A stretch of DNA of 6,514 bases from Chloroflexi bacterium UBA6077 (GCA_002436065.1 DIXP01000014.1:1-6514); one strand, 5' to 3'; shown: positions 1 to 5,601, counted from the stretch's first letter. Translations and numbers: made by a program. The notes: a model not told the origin generated them from the letters alone.

Positions 1-21
1 TCCGACGGCTTCGTGAACCAT
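1..21 (-). CDS. Possible start of a gene leaving the window
   Basis: On the minus strand an ATG at 21-19 opens a frame reading M-V-H-E-A-V-G up to the window edge. It is preceded by a purine-rich ribosome binding site (GAGGAAGGGAG directly before the ATG, with GAGG about 7 nt upstream). Only seven codons are visible, so no product can be named. It would be divergent from the small plus-strand gene at 97 and co-directional with the sucD cluster. The purine run could also be chance, so confidence is low. Confidence 0.3.
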
Positions 22-96
22 CTCCCTTCCTCGAGCTCCTGGTGCGTCTCTTGCTGACTGGCCAGTTACCACGCATCCATGAGGAAGGGGAGCGGA

Positions 97-336
97 ATGG
101 CGATTCGCACCGATAGGTTTAAGGTCAAGGATATCCGGCCGGAAGAGCACCTGCACACGGACGAGGTCCCCGAGGACCTCAAGGAGCGGTTTCTGGGCAA
201 AGTGATCACCCTGGCCGATCTAGATGAGCTTGGGGTCACCGTGGAGTCCTCCAGGCTGTACCATGGCGGCAAGAGCTTGGTGGTCGTGTATTGGCATGGC
301 CAGGAGTATGTACTGCATCTAGAACCGGTGGCGTAG
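97..336 (+). CDS. Small protein of unknown function (79 aa)
   Basis: I do not recognise this protein. The chosen start is the ATG at 97, because AAGGGGAG lies about 4 nt before it. An in-frame ATG at 79 would add six residues (M-R-K-G-S-G) that are just the translated ribosome binding site. The product starts M-A-I-R-T-D-R-F-K-V-K-D-I and is charged and acidic in its first half (EEHLHTDEVPEDLKERF). It becomes hydrophobic and strand-like near the C-terminus (SLVVVYWHGQEYVLHLEP). There is no signal peptide, membrane segment or cysteine motif. It is the only plausible plus-strand gene here and converges on sucD. Its composition looks like a soluble protein rather than random GC-rich reading, but homology would have to confirm it. 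No convincing promoter is visible upstream. Confidence 0.55.
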   Translation: MAIRTDRFKVKDIRPEEHLHTDEVPEDLKERFLGKVITLADLDELGVTVESSRLYHGGKSLVVVYWHGQEYVLHLEPVA

Positions 337-370
337 CGCCGGCTCTGCACCACCGCTGGACGACCCGCCT

Positions 371-401
371 ATTCCGAGCGCCGGGCGCTGCGAGCCGGAA
401 T
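371..401. terminator. Interrupted hairpin downstream of the small gene
   Basis: The outer arms ATTCCG/CGGAAT enclose inner arms AGCGCC-G-GGCGCT, with six unpaired bases (GCGAGC) on one side. The hairpin sits 35 nt after the plus-strand stop codon. There is no T-tract on either strand, so intrinsic termination is not shown. It could be a transcript end structure for the small gene or simply GC-rich fold-back. Confidence 0.3.
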
Positions 402-455
402 GAGGGTCTTGGACCGACAGGGAGAGGATGGCAGAAAGCGTAGGACGGGAACTTG

Positions 456-484
456 TCCCTCGCCGTCCGCTGGACGACGAGGGA
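456..484. terminator. 13-bp-arm hairpin in the convergent intergenic region
   Basis: The arms TCCCTCGcCGTCC and GGACGaCGAGGGA pair over 12 of 13 positions, with a single C/A mismatch around a GCT loop. This is the longest fold in the 337-567 gap between the convergent small gene and sucD. No T-run follows on either strand, so it is at best a T-less or bidirectional end structure. Confidence 0.33.
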
Positions 485-527
485 AGCGGTAAGAGATGGG
501 ATGCGTCGCGCGTCCATGCCCCGGGGC

Positions 528-548
528 GGAAGGGGACGAGCCCCTTCC
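528..548 (-). terminator. Hairpin after sucD, likely 3' end of the operon
   Basis: The perfect 8-bp arms GGAAGGGG and CCCCTTCC surround a 5-nt loop. The hairpin begins about 19 nt past the sucD stop on the minus strand, and the stem may extend by GCG/CGC with a bulged G. Position and stability fit the end of the long leftward transcript. The absence of a downstream T-tract keeps this call tentative. Confidence 0.4.
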
Positions 549-567
549 CGCGTATCTCCCTCTTGCT

Positions 568-1437
568 CTAGGGATTGAGCGCCGCTGTGGTGAGCCGCAC
601 GATGTCGTTGAGGGTATCGGCCATCCTCACGCCGGCCTCTTCCAGGGCCTTCACCTTGTCGGCAGCCAGCCCCGCACCCTGGGAGACGATGGCGCCGGCA
701 TGGCCCATCCGCTTCTCCGGTGGGGCACTCTTGCCACTGATGAAGGCGATCACCGGCTTGCTCATCTCTCGAATGAAGCGCGCCGCCTGCTCCTCCTGGT
801 TCCCACCCACCTCGCCGATCATCACCACAGCCCTGGTATCAGGGTCTTTCTCGAATAGCTTCAGGTACTCGACGAAGTTGTTCCCGATGACCGGGTCGCC
901 GCCGATGCCCATGCAGCTGGTCTGGCCGATGCCGGCCTCGCACAGCAGCTTGGTCACCTCGAAGCAGAGGGTGCCACTCCGGGAGGCAACTCCCACCACA
1001 CCAGGCATGGCGCAGGATGGCGGGTACATCCCCAGGCTGGTCTGGCCGGGGGTGATGATCCCAGGGCAGTTGGGGCCAATCACCCAAACACCCCGCTCCC
1101 GCCCCATGGCGCGGATCTTCATCCCATCGTGTACCGGCACACCCTCGGTGATCACCACCACCAGGGGGATACCGCTCTCGATCGACTCGGTGGCCGCTTC
1201 CAGGGTCCAGGGGGCCGGCACGTAGATCACGGCAGCGTCGACTTCGTGCTTCGCTCTGGCCTCGGCCACCGTATCGTAGATGGGGACCCCCAACACATCC
1301 TGGCCGCCCCGCCCTGGCGTGACGCCGGCCACTATCCTGGTGCCATAGTCCAGCATCAGCTTTGTCTGGATCTGTCCAAAGCGGCCGGTGGCCCCTTGGA
1401 CGAGGACCCGAGTGTTCTTGTCGACTAAAATAGACAT
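568..1437 (-). CDS. sucD: Succinyl-CoA synthetase family, alpha subunit (289 aa)
   Basis: This is the alpha subunit of an NDP-forming acyl-CoA synthetase, the CoA-binding and phosphohistidine-bearing partner of SucC. It interconverts succinyl-CoA + NDP + Pi with succinate + NTP + CoA in the cytoplasm. It is 289 aa, the same length as E. coli SucD, and begins M-S-I-L-V-D-K-N-T like that protein. The CoA-binding Rossmann motif is GATGRFG (15-21), followed by GVTPGRGG (38-45) and VIYVPAP (70-76). NCPG lies at 123-126. SRSGTL (152-157) starts the alpha 'power helix', IGEVGG (207-212) holds the conserved Glu, and KRMGHAGAI contains the phosphorylated His246. The start at 1437 has GGAG 6 nt upstream and lies 11 nt after the sucC stop. 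A longer frame back to 1584 would run through sucC and is rejected. All catalytic motifs look intact, unlike those of its partner. Confidence 0.95.
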   Translation of the reverse strand: MSILVDKNTRVLVQGATGRFGQIQTKLMLDYGTRIVAGVTPGRGGQDVLGVPIYDTVAEARAKHEVDAAVIYVPAPWTLEAATESIESGIPLVVVITEGVPVHDGMKIRAMGRERGVWVIGPNCPGIITPGQTSLGMYPPSCAMPGVVGVASRSGTLCFEVTKLLCEAGIGQTSCMGIGGDPVIGNNFVEYLKLFEKDPDTRAVVMIGEVGGNQEEQAARFIREMSKPVIAFISGKSAPPEKRMGHAGAIVSQGAGLAADKVKALEEAGVRMADTLNDIVRLTTAALNP

Positions 1438-1448
1438 CTTATGCTCCG

Positions 1449-2585
1449 TTATGCCAGGGCGGCTGCCCTGGTAGCCTCCTGGATGGATGGGAAAACGCTG
1501 ACGCCGGCAGAGCGCAGCATCTGCTCCCCCACCTCGGCGCGCGTGCCATGCACCACGGCAAAGAGGGGCACCTGGGGCGGCCACTCCGCCAGGGCATCCA
1601 GGATGCCGCCCGCCGCGTCTTCAGGCAGGGAGATGGAGAGGCTGAGAGCGATCAGGATCGACTTCACCTTGTGATCCGACCGAGCCTTCTTTAGCACCAG
1701 CCCCAGCGCATCCTTCGCCTTCGATCGGCTGGCGCCGCCGCCGGTGTCCAGGAAGTTGGCGGGGCTGGCCCCGAAGTAGCGCACCAAGTCCAGGAGGGAG
1801 AGCACCAGACCGGCACCGTTGCCCATCAGCGCCACCTCACCGTCAAGGTCAACGTAGCTGATCTTCTTCTGGCGGCCCTCCACCTCCAGCGGTGTGAGGC
1901 CGGTTTCCTGCGCCCTCTCTCGCAGCGACGGCTGCCGGAAGGTAGCGTCGTCGTCCAGGATCACCTTCGCGTCGGCGGCAACCCAGGCACCCTTTGCAGT
2001 GACAACCAGGGGGTTGACCTCCAGCAGATGAGCATCCAGCTCACCGAAGGCCCGGTAAAGCTGCAGCAGGAAACGCGAGAAGGAGGCCGCATCGTCGCCC
2101 TTCAACCCAATGCCCTTGGCCACCTCCATGGCCTCATGGGCTCGCAGCCCCCACAGAGTATTCACGTGGCGGCGCGCAACCGCCTCGGGCCGCACCTTGG
2201 CCACATCCTCGATCTCCACACCCCCCTCGGCGGAAGCGAGGATCAGGGGGCAGCCGGCCAGCCGGTCTACAGAGATGCTCACATACAGCTCCCTGGCGAT
2301 CTCCAGCCGCTCCTCCACGAGTACCCGCTCGACCTTTTGGCCGCCCAGGGTGGAGTCGAGGATGTGCGCGGCGACCTTCGCTGCCTGCCAGCGGTCAACC
2401 ACCGGCTGGATCAGCCCTGCCTTGCCGCGACCACCTACGAGCAGCTGCGCCTTGACCACCGCAGAATCGCCTAGCGACGCCGCGGCGATGGATGCCTCCT
2501 CGGCGGTGTCGGCCACCTGGCCTTTGGGCACCAGGATACCCTTCTCTGCCAACAGCCGCTTGCCTTCGTATTCGTATAGCCTCAT
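1449..2585 (-). CDS. sucC: Succinyl-CoA synthetase family, beta subunit, divergent (378 aa)
   Basis: This is the ATP-grasp, nucleotide-binding subunit paired with SucD (E. coli SucC is 388 aa). It opens M-R-L-Y-E-Y-E-G-K and carries VVKAQ (43-47) with GGRGKAG (51-57) of the ATP-grasp fold. It then has SAEGGVEIE (118-126), the metal-binding stretch LLEVNPLV (187-194) with the Asp of ADAK (204-207), and NGAGL (256-260) plus PANFLDTGGGA (275-285) in the C-terminal domain. What is odd is residues 313-322. The family's N-I-F-G-G-I-x-R-C-D loop, whose Gly-Gly-Ile and following helix approach the phosphohistidine, reads ALSLSISLPE, and the later R-L-x-G-T/N reads V-V-H-G-T. Both align without gaps, so this is not a frameshift. 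Assignment to the family is firm. Substrate, and even activity, is open. The ATG at 2585 has GGAG 7 nt upstream. Confidence 0.9.
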   Translation of the reverse strand: MRLYEYEGKRLLAEKGILVPKGQVADTAEEASIAAASLGDSAVVKAQLLVGGRGKAGLIQPVVDRWQAAKVAAHILDSTLGGQKVERVLVEERLEIARELYVSISVDRLAGCPLILASAEGGVEIEDVAKVRPEAVARRHVNTLWGLRAHEAMEVAKGIGLKGDDAASFSRFLLQLYRAFGELDAHLLEVNPLVVTAKGAWVAADAKVILDDDATFRQPSLRERAQETGLTPLEVEGRQKKISYVDLDGEVALMGNGAGLVLSLLDLVRYFGASPANFLDTGGGASRSKAKDALGLVLKKARSDHKVKSILIALSLSISLPEDAAGGILDALAEWPPQVPLFAVVHGTRAEVGEQMLRSAGVSVFPSIQEATRAAALA

Positions 2586-2602
2586 GACCTGTCTCCAAAA
2601 CA

Positions 2603-2634
2603 GTAGGGGCGACCGGCGGGCCGGTCGCCCCTAC
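2603..2634. repeat. Perfect palindromic repeat between korC and sucC
   Basis: Two 15-bp arms, GTAGGGGCGACCGGC and its exact reverse complement, flank a GG centre. The element begins 5 nt after the korC stop and fills most of the 54-nt gap before sucC. I recall dispersed palindromes starting GTAGGGGCGACC in several bacterial genomes, notably Chloroflexota, so this is probably one copy of a REP/MITE-like family; that is recollection, not a search. On the minus-strand mRNA it would fold into a very stable hairpin followed by TGTTTTGG, so it could stabilise the upstream message or partly terminate before sucCD. Confidence 0.75.
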
Positions 2635-2639
2635 GGATG

Positions 2640-3194
2640 CTACGCCCGCTCGGCCGCCAGCTTCATGCCTTCCTGGTAGCCCTCCTTCACGGCTGCCAGG
2701 TTCAGCTCCACGGTCTTCGGTGGCACGGTCTCCTTCACAGCCGCCACCAGCGCCTCGTAGCTCACCATCCCGGTTACGGCGGCGAGGGCACCGAGCATCA
2801 CCATGTTGGCCACGATCTTCTTTCCCAGCCGGAACTCAGCGATGTCTGTCAGCGGGATCTGGTAGAGCTTGGCAACACCCTCCGGGATCTTGGTTACCAG
2901 GCTGCTGTCCACCATCACAGCAGCACGCCGCACGTCGATCTCACCGATGTAGCGGTCCAGGGCGGGCTGGCTCAAGGCAACCAGCAGGTCGGGATCCATT
3001 GGCTTGATGTAGTCGATCACCTCGTCGCTGATGACCACCTCAGCCTTGCAGGCACCACCCCGAGACTCCGGACCGTAGCTCTGGCTCTGGGCGACCTCTT
3101 TCCCCTCGTGGATCCCCGCGGCCACCGAGAGGATCAATGCGGACAGGATAACGCCCTGCCCGCCGAACCCTGCTAGTCTTGCTTCCTTCCTCAT
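2640..3194 (-). CDS. korC: 2-oxoacid:ferredoxin oxidoreductase, gamma subunit (184 aa)
   Basis: This is the gamma subunit of a four-subunit 2-oxoacid:ferredoxin oxidoreductase, the domain that contributes to CoA binding and to packing of the complex. The length of 184 aa is normal for the separate gamma chain. Visible signatures are GFGGQGV (9-15) at the start of the first strand-loop and QSYGPESRGG (38-47), both hallmarks of Por/Kor gamma domains. VANMVMLGAL (128-137) lies near the C-terminal helices. It follows the ferredoxin stop by only 2 nt, and its ribosome binding site (GGAGGAGGG) lies within the last codons of the ferredoxin gene, suggesting translational coupling. The sequence alone cannot separate 2-oxoglutarate from other 2-oxoacids; the Kor assignment rests mainly on the alpha and beta subunits. 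Confidence 0.92.
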   Translation of the reverse strand: MRKEARLAGFGGQGVILSALILSVAAGIHEGKEVAQSQSYGPESRGGACKAEVVISDEVIDYIKPMDPDLLVALSQPALDRYIGEIDVRRAAVMVDSSLVTKIPEGVAKLYQIPLTDIAEFRLGKKIVANMVMLGALAAVTGMVSYEALVAAVKETVPPKTVELNLAAVKEGYQEGMKLAAERA

Positions 3195-3196
3195 TT

Positions 3197-3403
3197 CTAA
3201 CCCTCCTCCACCACGATCGCGAAGTCAGGGCAGATCACTTCACAGTTCTTGCACTTGCTGCAAGCCTCGGGCTTCGTAGCCTCAGGCACCAGGAACCCCG
3301 CCTTGCCCCTCTCCTTCGAGACCGCGAGTACATCCTTGGGGCAGTTCACGATACACAAGCTGCATCCCTTGCAGAAGTCCTTGTCGACAGTTATGTTGAC
3401 CAA
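3197..3403 (-). CDS. korD: 2[4Fe-4S] ferredoxin-type delta subunit (68 aa)
   Basis: This small electron-transfer subunit carries two [4Fe-4S] clusters between the TPP-containing beta subunit and free ferredoxin. Two classic motifs are present: C-K-G-C-S-L-C-x3-C-P in the first half and C-S-K-C-K-N-C-x3-C-P in the second. All eight cysteines are there, separated by a short hairpin region with GKAGFLVPE. I chose the TTG at 3403 (M-V-N-I-T-V-D-K-D-F). The upstream GTG at 3412 is embedded in the Shine-Dalgarno sequence GGAGGTGA itself and would have no ribosome binding site of its own. If GTG is used the protein is 71 aa. The gene sits between korB (15 nt) and korC (2 nt). The symbol follows common usage for the Kor ferredoxin subunit. 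Confidence 0.93.
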   Translation of the reverse strand: MVNITVDKDFCKGCSLCIVNCPKDVLAVSKERGKAGFLVPEATKPEACSKCKNCEVICPDFAIVVEEG

Positions 3404-3408
3404 TCTCT

Positions 3409-3416
3409 TCACCTCC
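3409..3416 (-). promoter_or_regulatory. Shine-Dalgarno deciding the ferredoxin start
   Basis: The minus strand reads GGAGGTGA, matching the 16S anti-Shine-Dalgarno core. Its GTG (3412-3410) is in frame with the ferredoxin and would be called as a start by simple methods. From GGAGG to the TTG at 3403 the spacing is 8 nt, which is near optimal. Confidence 0.75.
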
Positions 3417-3418
3417 CC

Positions 3419-4267
3419 CTAGGAGACCATCAGCTTGGCGTCGGTGGAGATGCCCTCTCCACCTGCCATCATCAGGGCGTACACCTCGTCGCACAGCTCG
3501 GGCTTACCTTCCACCACGTGGAGCCGGCCGATTGTAACCTTGCCCACCAACTCCTCGGCGGACATGTTCTTCGCCCTGGCTATCGGTACTGCCCTGTTCT
3601 TGACCATGTTGAAGGACTCCACCGGGTCGCCGCTGCCGAAGATGAGGCGGCCCGATTGGGTTGGACACTGGCTGAGGATCTCTATGAAGGAGAAGCCCTT
3701 GTGATTGATGGCCTCCTTGAAGGCCGTGGTGATCTGCCGCGGGTGGGCCGTAGTCCAGCGGGCGACGTAGGTCGCGCCGGCGGCCTTCGCCAGCTCGCAG
3801 GCATCGAAGGGGGACTCCGCGTTCCCGAGGGGGCTAGTCTTGGTGACGCCTCGGTGCGGTGTGGTGGGTGCCGCCTGGCCGCCTGTCATGCCGTAGATGG
3901 CGTTGTTGACCATCACGACGGTCATGTCGACGTTGCGGCGCGCCGCGTGGATGAAGTGGTTGCCACCAATGCCTACACAGTCGCCGTCCCCGCTGAACAC
4001 CATCACCGTCCGGTTGGGATCGGTCAGCTTGACCCCAGTAGCCACCGGGATAGCACGGCCGTGCATGGAGTGGATTATGTCTGCATCCACGAAGACGGGG
4101 ATCCACGCGGAGCAGCCGATACCGCTAACGAAGGCGATCGAATCGATGATCCCGAGGTCTTCTACGGTCCTCATCAGGGCCGACACGATGGTCCCGTCTC
4201 CACAACCCTGGCAGAAGAACTGCGGCAGCGCCCTACGGCGCAGGTACTTCTCAGCTAAGGGATGCAT
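3419..4267 (-). CDS. korB: 2-oxoacid:ferredoxin oxidoreductase, beta subunit (282 aa)
   Basis: This is the beta subunit, which binds thiamine diphosphate pyrophosphate/Mg and one [4Fe-4S] cluster. It performs, with KorA, the oxidative decarboxylation 2-oxoacid + CoA + 2 Fd(ox) -> acyl-CoA + CO2 + 2 Fd(red). Cluster ligands are visible as FCQGCGDG (Cys19, Cys22), GIGCS (Cys52) and CPTQ (Cys201). The TPP motif runs from GDGD (93-96) to NN (121-122), with the expected spacing of about 25 residues. SMHGRAIPVATGVKL (67-81) and YGMTGGQAAPTTP (125-137) are typical of the 2-oxoglutarate-type (Kor) group rather than pyruvate-type. The ATG at 4267 lies 6 nt after the korA stop, and its ribosome binding site GGGGAGG is within the last korA codons, implying coupling. 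Exact 2-oxoacid specificity is inferred from similarity. Confidence 0.95.
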   Translation of the reverse strand: MHPLAEKYLRRRALPQFFCQGCGDGTIVSALMRTVEDLGIIDSIAFVSGIGCSAWIPVFVDADIIHSMHGRAIPVATGVKLTDPNRTVMVFSGDGDCVGIGGNHFIHAARRNVDMTVVMVNNAIYGMTGGQAAPTTPHRGVTKTSPLGNAESPFDACELAKAAGATYVARWTTAHPRQITTAFKEAINHKGFSFIEILSQCPTQSGRLIFGSGDPVESFNMVKNRAVPIARAKNMSAEELVGKVTIGRLHVVEGKPELCDEVYALMMAGGEGISTDAKLMVS

Positions 4268-4273
4268 CCTCTA

Positions 4274-5401
4274 CTACCTCCCCTCTATCGCAGCCAGTAT
4301 CTCGGCTGGCGTGTGGAGCGCTCCGCCCAGCTTCGGCAGCCCCATCACGTCGGCACGCCCGTGGGCCGCCCTCTCCACCTCTCGGACGATCTTTCCAACG
4401 TTCATTTCGGGCACCAGTATCCGGTCCACCTTGCCGGCCAGGTCATAGATCACCGAGTCCGGGAAGGGCCACACGATGCGGAGCTTCAGGCATCCCGCCT
4501 TGATCCCATTGACCCTGGCCTGGCGCACAGCCTGCATGGCAGGTCTCACCGCGCTGCCCCAGGAGACCACCGCCACCTCGGCGTCATCCAGGTAGCGGCT
4601 CTCCACGTCCAGAAGGTCGCCGTCGTGCTTGAGCACCTTGTCGCAGAGGCGGCGGACCAGCTTGGCGCTTTCCTCCACAGAAGGGCCGGCGCGGGTGCCC
4701 CACTCATCGTGTAGCTGCCCGTCCACCATCAGCTTGTAGCCCTGATTGAAGGCCGGCATGCCGTCCAGACGGCCATCAGGTCCGCCCCTGAAGAGGGCAT
4801 ACTCGCCAGGGGGCACAGAAGGTTTCCGCCGCTCGTACAGCTCGAGCTTCTCGGGGATCCGCACCTTCTCCCGGGTGTGGCCCACCACCTCGTCACTCAT
4901 GACGAAGACCGGCACCCGGTACTTCTCGGCCGCATTGAAAGCCTTGACCGTCAGGTCGAAGCACTCCTGAGCCGAGGCCGGAGCGTAGGCAATCACCTCG
5001 TAGTCGCCGTGCGAGCCATACTTGGCCTGGTAGATGTCCTGCTGCGAAGAAGAGGTAGGCTGGCCGGTGGAGGGACCGCCGCGCTGCACGTTGATGCACA
5101 CGCAGGGGGTCTCGGTGGCCACCGCATACCCAAAGCCCTCCTGCATGAGACTGAAGCCAGGTCCTGAAGTGGCGGTGCAAGCCTTGGCGCCGCCCCAGGC
5201 GGCTCCGATCAGGGAGCAGACAGAGGCGATCTCGTCCTCCATCTGCATGAAGATGCCACCCTGCTTGGGGAGCATCTCCGCCATCAACTCCGCTACCTCA
5301 GAGGCAGGGGTGATGGGGTACCCAGCAAAGAACCTGCATCCGGCGGCTATAGCGCCGCGGACACAGGCTTCGTTGCCATGGATCACCATGACCTGTTCCA
5401 T
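4274..5401 (-). CDS. korA: 2-oxoacid:ferredoxin oxidoreductase, alpha subunit (375 aa)
   Basis: This alpha subunit supplies the pyrimidine-binding half of the TPP site and the 2-oxoacid pocket. From the N-terminus it shows HGNEACVRGAIAAGCRFFAGYPITPASE, in which YPITP (28-32) is the substrate-loop signature of this family. It continues with MQMEDEIAS (52-60), whose acidic residues are in the region of the TPP-activating Glu, then TATSGPGFSLM (76-86) and NVQRGGPSTGQPT (104-116). The C-terminal part has the conserved SWGSA (280-284) and PEMNVGKI (331-338). The length is normal for KorA without a fused gamma domain. The ATG at 5401 is preferred because GAGGAG ends 8 nt before it. A GTG at 5410 overlaps that ribosome binding site and would add only three residues. 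This is the first gene of the structural operon; 208 bp of regulatory DNA separate it from iclR. Confidence 0.95.
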   Translation of the reverse strand: MEQVMVIHGNEACVRGAIAAGCRFFAGYPITPASEVAELMAEMLPKQGGIFMQMEDEIASVCSLIGAAWGGAKACTATSGPGFSLMQEGFGYAVATETPCVCINVQRGGPSTGQPTSSSQQDIYQAKYGSHGDYEVIAYAPASAQECFDLTVKAFNAAEKYRVPVFVMSDEVVGHTREKVRIPEKLELYERRKPSVPPGEYALFRGGPDGRLDGMPAFNQGYKLMVDGQLHDEWGTRAGPSVEESAKLVRRLCDKVLKHDGDLLDVESRYLDDAEVAVVSWGSAVRPAMQAVRQARVNGIKAGCLKLRIVWPFPDSVIYDLAGKVDRILVPEMNVGKIVREVERAAHGRADVMGLPKLGGALHTPAEILAAIEGR

Positions 5402-5421
5402 AGAGCTCACTCCTCTCTTGG

Positions 5422-5460
5422 CTGCCCTGGTCCGGATGTACTCTGGCTGGCAGAGGGCAG
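5422..5460 (-). promoter_or_regulatory. Inverted repeat in the korA 5' leader
   Basis: The minus strand carries CTGCCCT, 25 nt, then its exact complement AGGGCAG, ending 20 nt before the korA ATG. Within it, CTCTG-CCAGC-CAGAG offers an alternative smaller hairpin that uses part of the first arm. If transcription begins near the CATAAT box at 5467-5462, nearly the whole leader can fold. This resembles no riboswitch I recognise. Confidence 0.3.
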
Positions 5461-5461
5461 C

Positions 5462-5467
5462 ATTATG
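5462..5467 (-). promoter_or_regulatory. Candidate -10 box of the korABDC-sucCD promoter
   Basis: CATAAT on the minus strand lies about 60 nt upstream of the korA ATG, within the 10-mer ACCCCATAAT that is also at the iclR promoter. At a 17-nt spacing the upstream hexamer is TACTTT (5490-5485), a poor -35, as would fit a promoter needing an activator. The start site and sigma factor are inferred. Confidence 0.5.
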
Positions 5468-5470
5468 GGG

Positions 5471-5485
5471 TGCCGGACTCCGGCA
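5471..5485. promoter_or_regulatory. 15-bp palindrome, candidate operator of the kor operon
   Basis: The plus strand reads TGCCGGACTCCGGCA, with 7-bp perfect arms around one central base. It occupies the spacer just upstream of the candidate -10 box of korA, where a bound regulator would interfere with or recruit RNA polymerase. The adjacent IclR-family regulator is the obvious candidate ligand. The size and odd symmetry are plausible for such a dimeric regulator, but binding is inferred. Confidence 0.5.
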
Positions 5486-5582
5486 AAGTAGGGTGATGAT
5501 CGCCGCTGGAGATCGGTTTCGGCTGAATGCATCTTAGATCAGTCCCACCTCTGTGGCAACGAGTCGGACTGGGCGAGGCAAG

Positions 5583-5601
5583 CGTTCTACTGTGCAGAAC
5601 G
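5583..5601 (-). terminator. Small hairpin after iclR
   Basis: Six-base arms CGTTCT and AGAACG around a 7-nt loop lie 9 nt past the iclR stop codon. No T-tract follows, so it may only mark the 3' end of the iclR message or be incidental. Confidence 0.2.

Noticed and set aside
1..96. Promoter for the small plus-strand gene (TTGCTG at 52-57)
   Set aside because: At 17-nt spacing the -10 hexamer would be CATCCA, which is not promoter-like.
518..527. Palindrome GCCCCGGGGC
   Set aside because: A 10-bp GC-only palindrome is likely by chance in such GC-rich DNA and shows no link to a promoter.
1438..1584. Upstream in-frame extension of sucD by 49 codons
   Set aside because: It would read through the sucC C-terminus in another frame, and the ATG at 1437 has its own ribosome binding site and matches the E. 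coli SucD N-terminus.
1620..1660. Frameshift as explanation for the missing GGIxRCD loop in SucC
   Set aside because: Flanking conserved residues align on both sides with no gap and the reading frame is continuous, so a compensated frameshift would need two exactly balanced indels hiding a 10-residue stretch; reading the alternative frames there did not suggest the motif.
2637..3176. 179-codon plus-strand frame opposite korC
   Set aside because: Shadow of korC, with repeated His/Gln/Leu composition and no ribosome binding site in support; the opposite strand encodes a clear gamma subunit.
3179..4258. 359-codon open frame on the plus strand, antisense to ferredoxin and korB
   Set aside because: It lies opposite genes with complete, unmistakable cofactor motifs; long antisense frames are expected in GC-rich coding DNA, and its translation is low-complexity His/Leu/Gly/Arg-rich with no recognisable motif.
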